Shown here: one piece after another, positions 1-4,726 of the stretch | Numbering within the stretch: the stretch's first letter is position 1 | Layout: the number at the start of each line of letters is the position of its first letter | Source of the DNA: Candidatus Limnocylindria bacterium | Lineage (GTDB): Bacteria; Chloroflexota; Limnocylindria; QHBO01 | Reading direction: 5' to 3' | Assembly: GCA_030146365.1 (NCBI GenBank) | Contig: JASLBU010000010.1 | Coordinates: forward strand, 1-5,382 | Length of the DNA: 5,382 bases | Program-made: the position numbers and the translations under genes | The notes under the pieces: model-generated | Told to the model about the DNA's origin: nothing | Seen by the model: only the letters and a program-made list of their open reading frames with translations | Database searches by the model: none

Positions 1-486
1 GAACAGTGCCTTGTTGTAGACGAGCACGTTGCCACCCAGGAACGTCCCGATGCCATGCACGCCGTTGGCGGGATCGTTCTCCAGCGCTCCTCGCGAGAAG
101 CCACCAGGGTTGTAGTCCTCCACGGACACGCCCCACTCCTCGAGACGGTCGGTCAGCTCGACGACGTAGCCCGCCTTCATCCAGTCGTCGCTCTCGATGA
201 TGGCGATGTCCGGCGGGTTGCCGGCCACGAGCGCGGTGTTGATCTTGGTGACGTACTCCTCTTCGGGATAGACGACGATCTCGACGTTCTTGCCTTCGTT
301 CTGCTCCTCGAACGCCGTCTCGAAGGCGCGAATCGCCACCTCGTCGTCGCCCTGGGGGAACATCCAGACGCTGATGGCGTTGGCGTCCGCCCCGTTGTCC
401 TCGTCGCCGCCGCGTCCGAAGCATGCGGTGAGTGCCAGCATCAGGGCCATGGCTCCGCCGAGCGTGCGGTACCGTCGATCGCGCAT
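1..486 (-). CDS. ABC transporter extracellular solute-binding lipoprotein (sugar type, family 1), N-terminal part
   Basis: The gene reads leftward from an ATG at 486-484 and runs off the window, giving 162 residues of a protein that in this family is usually about 400-450. The N-terminus has a basic stretch (MRDRRYR), a short hydrophobic core and a lipobox LTAC with the lipidated Cys at residue 22. A low-complexity acidic linker follows (GGDEDNGADAN), then a typical start of the periplasmic-binding fold: ISVWMFPQGDDE, an FETAFEEQN helix, VEIVVYPEEEYVTKI, and the family-typical ALVAGNPPDIAIIESDDW. Further on, HGIGTFLGGNVLVYNKALF matches the hinge region of sugar-binding proteins. A strong Shine-Dalgarno (GGAGG, complement of 493-497) lies 6 nt before the ATG, and an in-frame TAG directly precedes the ATG, so the start is secure. 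The likely role is to capture an oligosaccharide outside the membrane for a permease pair encoded beyond the left edge. The sugar cannot be told. Motif copy 1 lies about 190 nt upstream. Confidence 0.93.
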   Translation of the reverse strand, partial: MRDRRYRTLGGAMALMLALTACFGRGGDEDNGADANAISVWMFPQGDDEVAIRAFETAFEEQNEGKNVEIVVYPEEEYVTKINTALVAGNPPDIAIIESDDWMKAGYVVELTDRLEEWGVSVEDYNPGGFSRGALENDPANGVHGIGTFLGGNVLVYNKALF

Positions 487-673
487 CTACGACCTCCCCT
501 GCGTCTTCGCTGCCTTTGAGGGACGTCGACGCCGTCGATCGCCCGTGCCCGGGATCATGCGTCCGCGCACGCCAGGCGGGCAAGTGTCAGATCGGGGGGA
601 TCATGCGCAGACCGCCCCGAAACTCGCCCCTCCCCCGCGGGTCAGGCACCTGTCGGACGGGAGTTGGATTCTG

Positions 674-710
674 TCATCCGCTATATCACTAACGCTATAT
701 CCGCCGACAG
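674..710 (-). promoter_or_regulatory. Conserved 37-bp operator-like motif, copy 1 (upstream of the solute-binding protein)
   Basis: Read on the minus strand, this element has two identical 9-mers GATATAGCG (701-693 and 687-679) separated by TTAGT, a 14-bp direct repeat. GGATGA follows on the right. The overlapping dyad TATAGC-N6-GATATA is imperfect here. It matches the element at 4588-4624 at 30 of 37 positions, and both point toward a carbohydrate gene. The A/T-rich halves stand out sharply from the GC-rich background. A transcription-factor operator is the most likely role. The extended -10-like TGATATA inside it means it could also overlap a promoter. It ends 187 nt before the solute-binding protein start and also lies 145 bp upstream of the Lgt-like gene, so it might affect both directions. 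The regulator family is not determinable. PadR-type or LacI/GntR-type proteins are candidates only. Confidence 0.72.
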
Positions 711-779
711 CAGGGGGGAGTGTCGGGAAGACTGCCTCGCTGACCTGGGCTCCAAGCCGTTGAGCGCGCAGGACGCCTC

Positions 780-792
780 GCGGGTATCCCGC
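780..792. repeat. Small perfect dyad GCGGG-TAT-CCCGC
   Basis: Five-bp GC arms (780-784 and 788-792) flank a TAT centre. The dyad lies 5 bp upstream of the possible -10 box at 798-803, where an activator or repressor of the Lgt-like operon could bind. Short GC dyads arise by chance in DNA this rich in G+C, so a function is only suggested. Confidence 0.2.
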
Positions 793-797
793 AGCCG

Positions 798-803
798 TAT
801 GAT
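798..803 (+). promoter_or_regulatory. Possible -10 box (TATGAT) for the Lgt-like operon
   Basis: TATGAT is one base from the sigma-70-type consensus and is among the few A/T-rich hexamers before the operon, 52 nt ahead of the GTG start. No good -35 hexamer lies 16-18 bp upstream. TTGAGC at 760-765 is too far away to pair with it. Weak support. Confidence 0.25.
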
Positions 804-830
804 TCGGCGCATGCCGGTCGAGCAGGCATC

Positions 831-846
831 CCTCGCGGGAACGAGG
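831..846 (+). promoter_or_regulatory. Inverted repeat covering the probable Shine-Dalgarno of the Lgt-like gene
   Basis: CCTCG (831-835) can pair with CGAGG (842-846) across a 6-nt loop. The right arm contains the only plausible ribosome-binding sequence (GAGG, 843-846), 9 nt before the GTG start at 856. If the hairpin forms in mRNA it would mask that site and hold translation of the first operon gene low. The stem is only 5 bp, so this is tentative. Confidence 0.25.
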
Positions 847-855
847 CGCTAGCAC

Positions 856-1665
856 GTGGCGCCCGTCCTCTTCGCCGATGGGCCGATCCCGCTCGCCACC
901 CACGACGTCTTCACCATCGCCGGCGTCCTGGCGGGCCTCGTGCTCTACTACCGGGCGCTGCGCCGGGACCGCGTGCTGGACGGGCGGATCGTGCTCATCA
1001 GCGTGGCGGCGATCGCGGGCGGGGCGCTCGGTGCACGGGCGATCACCAGCTGGGAGATCATCGACGAGGTCAGCACCGCCGGCCTGCCGATGACGTACGT
1101 GCTGACGCACGGGCCGCGCAGCATCATCGGCGGGCTGGCGGGCGCCTACCTGGCCATCGTCGTGACGAAGCGGGCGCTGGGATACACGCTGTCCACCGGG
1201 GACTACTACGCGGCCGCCATCCCGCTGGCACTGGCGATCGGCCGCGTCGGATGCTTCCTGTCCGAGCTGCCGCTCGGCACCCCGACCGACCTGCCGTGGG
1301 GGATGACCGTCTCGCCGGAGGTGGCCGCCGCGTTCCCGAGGTGCCCCGGCTGTGACGGGCCGATGCACCCGAGCATGCTGTACGAGATCGGCTTCCATGC
1401 GGTCGCCTTCGCCTTGATCGCCTTGAAGGGCCCACTGCTGCCCATTCGGGGCGACACGCTCAAGGCGTACCTGCTCGCGTACGGCCTGTTCCGGTTCGGG
1501 GTGGAGTACGTCCGCGGCAACGAGGTGCAGGCGTTCGGCCTCACGGGCCCCCAGCTGGTGCTCATCCCGCTGACGGCGCTGCTCGTCGTCCACTTCGTGT
1601 GGCGCCTGTGGACGGGCGCGTACCGGCTCCCTGCCCCGAGCCCCGCAATCGCACCCGGAGGCTGA
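856..1665 (+). CDS. Lgt-like integral membrane protein (prolipoprotein diacylglyceryl transferase family, divergent)
   Basis: The protein has 269 residues, close to the usual Lgt length, with about seven hydrophobic segments. Canonical Lgt moves diacylglycerol from phosphatidylglycerol to the lipobox Cys of prolipoproteins in the cytoplasmic membrane. Family marks are GGL (92-94), GRVGCF (129-134), GTPTDLPWGM (141-150), HPSMLYE (171-177) and YGLFRFGVEYVRG (209-221). By hand alignment to E. coli Lgt, R143, G154, Y235, R239 and E243 are kept (R130, G141, Y209, R213, E217). However, H103 becomes I91, N146 becomes C133, E151 becomes L138, and the N-terminal Y26 position is not Tyr. A CPGC pair (163-166) sits before HPS. 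The protein is therefore best called an Lgt-family paralogue whose acceptor may not be a lipoprotein. The start is GTG at 856, since an in-frame TAG lies at 850-852. It is the first gene of a four-gene operon, with 3 nt to the next start. Confidence 0.85.
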   Translation: MAPVLFADGPIPLATHDVFTIAGVLAGLVLYYRALRRDRVLDGRIVLISVAAIAGGALGARAITSWEIIDEVSTAGLPMTYVLTHGPRSIIGGLAGAYLAIVVTKRALGYTLSTGDYYAAAIPLALAIGRVGCFLSELPLGTPTDLPWGMTVSPEVAAAFPRCPGCDGPMHPSMLYEIGFHAVAFALIALKGPLLPIRGDTLKAYLLAYGLFRFGVEYVRGNEVQAFGLTGPQLVLIPLTALLVVHFVWRLWTGAYRLPAPSPAIAPGG

Positions 1666-1668
1666 CCG

Positions 1669-2586
1669 ATGAGCATCGATCCGCGCATCGCCGACTACAT
1701 CACCGCGAACCGGCGCAAGTACACGCGCCAGGCGATCCGGCAGCAGCTCATCGACGCCGGCCACGACCCGGCGGAGGTCGACCGGACCTGGGCCGCGCTG
1801 GAGGCGAAGGATCCCGACGCGGTCATCGGCGAGCGGTTCTGGGGCCGGTTCGCGCTCATCGTCATCGGGATCAACGTGGCGGTGTTCCTGCTCGTCGCCG
1901 TGCTGACGGGGATGCTGGCGTACATCGCGGCAGGCGCCATGGTGCTCCCGGTCATCTTCGCGGTGATCCTCGGCATCGGTGCGCTCATCGCGTGGGGAAT
2001 CGTGGCCCTCACCGGTCCGGACAAGATGGGGCACACGACGGCCCTCGTCGTGGGCATCTCGGTGCCGCTCCTGTTCGCGCTGCTGATCGGCGGCAGCTGC
2101 TACGCGCTCATCGGCTCCATGGGGACGCCGCCGCCGCCGGCCCAGCAGGGGACCATGCAGCTCACGCTGGATCCGCCGCTCGGCTTCACCGGGGGCGGAT
2201 CCGCGATGTGCCAGTCGTTCGCGGCAGAAGGAAGCTTCAACGTCTTCGGCGACGACCTCGGCCGGCTGGGCGGTCGCCAGGTGTCCGCCGCGTTCTTCAC
2301 GTCCCTCGGCGCTGCAGGGGATCCCGGCGGGGCGGCACCCGCGCCGGCGCCCGGGATGGAGCCGCAGACCGTTTCCGTCACCCTGCTTCCGGACGGCGAG
2401 GGCGACATGCCTGCCGAGTGGTACAGCGATCCGGAGACCGAGCTCGACGTCGAGATGGGCCCTGAGAACCGTTCAGGATCTGTGCGGTTCACGGACCTCG
2501 CGCCCGTGGGCATGGCGGAAGGACCTGCGGGCGCCCAGGACTTCGGCGAGCCCATCTCCGGAGCCATCACCTGGACCTGCGAATGA
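1669..2586 (+). CDS. Multi-TM membrane protein with helical N-terminal domain and exported C-terminal domain, function unknown
   Basis: This 305-residue protein is not one I recognise. Residues 1-50 form a charged helical unit (TRQAIRQQLIDAGHDPAEVDRTW) resembling the small N-terminal helical domains found on many bacterial membrane proteins. Hydrophobic segments follow at about 61-88, 90-115 and 125-150, giving three or four membrane passes. A Pro-rich hinge (TPPPPAQQ, 153-160) leads into a soluble, acidic, Gly/Pro-rich domain to the end. That domain has only two cysteines, C181 near its start and C304 in the terminal ITWTCE, a pattern that suggests a disulfide on the outer face. The start ATG at 1669 has a clear GGAGG at 1657-1661 and lies 3 nt after the Lgt-like stop, so the two are cotranscribed. 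The radical SAM gene follows after 19 nt. A role as scaffold or accessory for the lipid-type enzymes is inferred from position only. Confidence 0.85.
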   Translation: MSIDPRIADYITANRRKYTRQAIRQQLIDAGHDPAEVDRTWAALEAKDPDAVIGERFWGRFALIVIGINVAVFLLVAVLTGMLAYIAAGAMVLPVIFAVILGIGALIAWGIVALTGPDKMGHTTALVVGISVPLLFALLIGGSCYALIGSMGTPPPPAQQGTMQLTLDPPLGFTGGGSAMCQSFAAEGSFNVFGDDLGRLGGRQVSAAFFTSLGAAGDPGGAAPAPAPGMEPQTVSVTLLPDGEGDMPAEWYSDPETELDVEMGPENRSGSVRFTDLAPVGMAEGPAGAQDFGEPISGAITWTCE

Positions 2587-2605
2587 CCGCTATGGAGCTG
2601 CTTCA

Positions 2606-4162
2606 ATGACCGCCGCACTCCCGCTCCGCCCCTACACCCCGCTGCGCATGGTCCTCACCGTCTGCGGTCACTGCTTCAGCGAGAACCCGGACCGCGAGGT
2701 GGACTACGGCACCGACATCCTCCAGGGAAACCTGGTGATGCAGGACGGATCGGTGGTCCTGCGCCGGTACTGCCGCCGGGGCCACGGCGAGGTGGTCAGC
2801 CTGTACGACGAGGACCACGCGCTGTGGGAGTACCTGCAGCAATGGCGTGTGCCGACGCGCGAGATCGTCCCCGACACGCCGGACAACGTGATGCCGATCC
2901 CGATGGGCTACGCGAACGGTCTTGGGCGGCTGCAGACCCAGCACTCGTGCATCCTGCTGCTGGACGTCACCGAGCACTGCAACCTCGACTGCCCGACCTG
3001 CTTCGCCGCCGCCGGCACGAGCGTGGGCCGATACGCCCGCCTGCCCCACCTCCTGCGCACGCTCGACGCGTCGATCGAACGCGAGGGCGGCAAGGTCGAC
3101 GTCCTGATGCTCTCCGGAGGGGAGCCGACCGTGCACCCGGAGATCGTCGAGATCATCGAGGCGGCGGTCGAGCGAAACGTCACCCGGGTCCTGCTCAACA
3201 CGAACGGCATCCGGATCGCCCGCGACGACCGCTTCGTGCAGGCGCTCCACCGGCTGCGCAACCGCGTCGAGGTGTACCTCCAGTTCGACGGCTTCGAGCT
3301 CGAGACGCACCTGTTCCACCGCGGCGAGGACCTGCGAGCGGTAAAGGCGGAGGCGATCCGTCGCCTCACGGAGGCCCGGGTGTTCACGACGCTGGTGATG
3401 GTCGTCGCCGATGGGGTCAACGACCACGAGATCGGGCCGGTGGCGGACTTCGCCTTTGGCACGGATTACATCGCCGGCGTCGCGTACCAGCCGGTCTTCG
3501 GCTCCGGCCGAGCCACCCCGATCGACCCGATGCGCCGGATGACGACCACCGGCGTCCTGCGCCGGCTGGGTCCTCAGACCGGCGGACGGGCATCGGCGGA
3601 GGACTTCATCGCGTTGCCGTGCTCGCACCCGGACTGCTGCGCCATCACCTACTTCGTGCGCGAGGACTCGGGGGCGTATCGGTCCATCCCGAGCATGGTC
3701 GGGCTCGAACGGCTCAAGGCGAATCTGTCGGTCGTCGGCAACCGGATCGCGGCCGATGAGGAGCTGTGGGACGCGCTCATCGGCATGATGAGCGAGACGA
3801 CGACGATCACACGCCCGGAGCTGATCGATTACCTGCTGAACATCTGCGAAGCCTGTGACCTGTCGGTGGGTGGGTTCATCAAGGACGTCGGCCGCTACCT
3901 GATGAAGGGGGAGCGGGCCGCGGAGCTCGTCGCGCTGCGCACGAAGCGGCTGAGCGTGAAGTCGTTCATGGACGCCTGGACGATGAACATCGAGCGGCTG
4001 CAGCAATGCTGCGTGCACGTCGGGTCGGTCGACGGGGACTCCGATCCGGTGCGGATCCCGTTCTGCGCTCGTCAGCTGTTCGGGTCGCTGCGTCAGCGGA
4101 CGTCGCTCGGGCAGGTCGGGGCGCGAGAGCTCGTCCAGCTCGACGGCATGGTGCGGCCGTGA
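2606..4162 (+). CDS. Radical SAM enzyme, tetraether lipid synthase (Tes / MJ0619-like) family
   Basis: This 518-residue protein has the domain order of the Tes-like family. A small metal-binding N-terminal domain carries CGHC (20-23) and C56 with H60 (CRRGH). The radical SAM core begins at DVTEHCNLDCPTCF, with the SAM-cluster cysteines C125, C129 and C132. SGGEPT (170-175) binds SAM. LNTNG, LQFDG (225-229) and GVNDHEIG follow, then the family-typical stretch that includes AYQPVFGSGR and PCSHPDCC (C339, C344, C345). CEAC (C414, C417), CC (C468, C469) and IPFC (C487) near the C-terminus could bind further iron-sulfur clusters. Archaeal Tes joins two lipid chains by a C-C bond at their methyl ends, and related bacterial enzymes are linked to membrane-spanning lipids. 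The substrate here is not known. GGAG at 2594-2597 lies 8 nt before the ATG. The Lgt-like and membrane-protein neighbours fit a lipid substrate. Family membership is well supported from memory of conserved motifs; the exact reaction is inferred. Confidence 0.88.
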   Translation: MTAALPLRPYTPLRMVLTVCGHCFSENPDREVDYGTDILQGNLVMQDGSVVLRRYCRRGHGEVVSLYDEDHALWEYLQQWRVPTREIVPDTPDNVMPIPMGYANGLGRLQTQHSCILLLDVTEHCNLDCPTCFAAAGTSVGRYARLPHLLRTLDASIEREGGKVDVLMLSGGEPTVHPEIVEIIEAAVERNVTRVLLNTNGIRIARDDRFVQALHRLRNRVEVYLQFDGFELETHLFHRGEDLRAVKAEAIRRLTEARVFTTLVMVVADGVNDHEIGPVADFAFGTDYIAGVAYQPVFGSGRATPIDPMRRMTTTGVLRRLGPQTGGRASAEDFIALPCSHPDCCAITYFVREDSGAYRSIPSMVGLERLKANLSVVGNRIAADEELWDALIGMMSETTTITRPELIDYLLNICEACDLSVGGFIKDVGRYLMKGERAAELVALRTKRLSVKSFMDAWTMNIERLQQCCVHVGSVDGDSDPVRIPFCARQLFGSLRQRTSLGQVGARELVQLDGMVRP

Positions 4163-4482
4163 GTGCCGAGGCGCCGGCGGCCGGGTCGGACCCGGTCCGC
4201 GCGTGGCTCGCCCAGCGGCCACCGCTCAGCCGGGCGCAGAAGTACGACCGCCTGGCATTCACGTTCTGCAAGATGGGCACGGTGGGGCTGATCGCATGGG
4301 CGGTGACGCCGCCGATCTTCGTGCTCGTCGTCGCGCTCGTCGCGATCTACCTGTACGGCCGCGCCGTTGCGCTCGGGATCACTCGGTCACAATGCGTCCT
4401 GCGTCGGCCCTTGCTCATCATGGGGTTCTGGGCCGCCGTCGCTGCCGCTGACGCGACGTGGCTGTTCGTGCTTCGCGGCTGA
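4159..4482 (+). CDS. Small two-TM membrane protein, function unknown
   Basis: This 107-residue protein starts at a GTG whose last two bases and the next base form the radical SAM stop (GTGA, 4159-4162), the classic arrangement for coupled translation. An internal ATG at 4273 would remove the soluble N-terminus and has no better support. Residues 1-35 are soluble and charged (RAWLAQRPPLSRAQKYDRLAF). Two hydrophobic segments follow, about 40-66 (through VALVAIYLYGRAVALG) and about 83-105 (MGFWAAVAAADATWLFVL), with a basic loop (RSQCVLRRP) between them. I recognise no family. The coupled start suggests it is made in step with the radical SAM enzyme, perhaps anchoring it at the membrane. That role is inferred from position. 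It is the last gene of the operon, followed by a GC-rich hairpin. Confidence 0.75.
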   Translation: MSAEAPAAGSDPVRAWLAQRPPLSRAQKYDRLAFTFCKMGTVGLIAWAVTPPIFVLVVALVAIYLYGRAVALGITRSQCVLRRPLLIMGFWAAVAAADATWLFVLRG

Positions 4483-4483
4483 G

Positions 4484-4507
4484 GGGGCGCGCGGTCGAGC
4501 GCGCCTC
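4484..4507 (+). terminator. GC-rich hairpin after the operon, possible terminator
   Basis: GGCGCGC (4486-4492) and GCGCGCC (4499-4505) form a perfect 7-bp stem with a GGTCGA loop, extended to 9 bp by a G-T and a G-C pair. It begins directly after the stop codon of the small membrane protein gene. The downstream sequence (GGTTGTCGCC) has no run of T, so it is either an inefficient U-poor terminator, as is common in GC-rich bacteria, or a 3' end stabiliser. Confidence 0.45.
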
Positions 4508-4587
4508 GGTTGTCGCCACGAGTTCGCGCCATTGACGCTGGCAGTCGCCCCGCGGCTGGATGTCCCGGAACTGCCACGCTCGCGGCG

Positions 4588-4624
4588 CCGTCATCGGTTA
4601 TATCGTTCGTGATATATCGGATGA
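4588..4624 (+). promoter_or_regulatory. Conserved 37-bp operator-like motif, copy 2 (upstream of the glycoside hydrolase)
   Basis: Half-sites GTTATATCG (4597-4605) and GATATATCG (4611-4619) form a 14-bp direct repeat with TTCGT between them, followed by GATGA. The same bases give a perfect dyad TATATC-N6-GATATA (4599-4616). The element matches copy 1 at 30 of 37 positions and reads in the same direction relative to its downstream gene, whose start is 102 nt away. The conserved TGATATA could double as an extended -10 element. A shared sugar-responsive regulator for this gene and the solute-binding protein is the simplest reading. Confidence 0.75.
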
Positions 4625-4632
4625 GGGTCGCA

Positions 4633-4652
4633 GAGCGCGGGGGAGAGCGCTC
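4633..4652 (+). promoter_or_regulatory. Leader hairpin with purine loop downstream of motif copy 2
   Basis: GAGCGC (4633-4638) and GCGCTC (4647-4652) form a perfect 6-bp stem around an all-purine loop (GGGGGAGA). It lies 8 bp after the conserved motif, within the probable leader of the glycoside hydrolase gene. It could stabilise the transcript or mark a protein site. No equivalent was seen after motif copy 1, so it is not part of the conserved element. Confidence 0.25.
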
Positions 4653-4726
4653 GGAACCGGACGGCAACGATGTTGCATTCGCACGCCACGGGGCACCGAT
4701 CGGTTGCCCGTTCACGAGGAACGACA

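Larger units (their letters stand above)
487..855. other. Divergent intergenic region between the solute-binding protein and the Lgt-like operon
   Basis: This 369-bp stretch separates two divergently read genes and contains no convincing coding sequence. It holds the solute-binding protein's ribosome-binding site and a leader of about 190 nt with G-rich runs on the minus strand. It also holds the conserved 37-bp motif at 674-710, a small dyad at 780-792, a possible -10 box at 798-803 and an inverted repeat at 831-846 just before the Lgt-like start. Open frames across it are continuations of antisense frames or short GC-driven ORFs. Confidence 0.8.

Noticed and set aside
55..519. Plus-strand open frame (154 codons) opposite the solute-binding protein
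   Set aside because: The minus strand encodes a clear lipoprotein signal and binding-protein motifs with a Shine-Dalgarno. The plus frame is its shadow.
472..542. 11-bp direct repeat CCGTCGATCGC at 472-482 and 532-542
   Set aside because: One copy lies within the first codons of the solute-binding protein and the other in its leader. It is a GC-rich word around a short palindrome, easily arising by chance, with no further structure.
776..839. Direct repeat CCTCGCGGG at 776-784 and 831-839
   Set aside because: Nine GC-rich bases repeated once are not significant in this composition, and the flanks do not match.
487..855. Possible riboswitch or small RNA in the intergenic region
   Set aside because: No recognisable riboswitch core or terminator with a T-run was seen. 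Only short isolated pairings are visible.
601..2034. Long open frame on the minus strand (477 codons) across the Lgt-like and membrane protein genes
   Set aside because: It is an antisense shadow of two convincing genes. Its product is Arg/Asp/His-rich without any fold-like pattern, and it runs through the intergenic motif.
2603..4222. Minus-strand open frame (539 codons) opposite the radical SAM gene
   Set aside because: It is an antisense frame opened by GC-rich codon use. The composition is typical of a mirror frame (Arg, Asp, Val, Ala, His), and the plus strand has clear family motifs.
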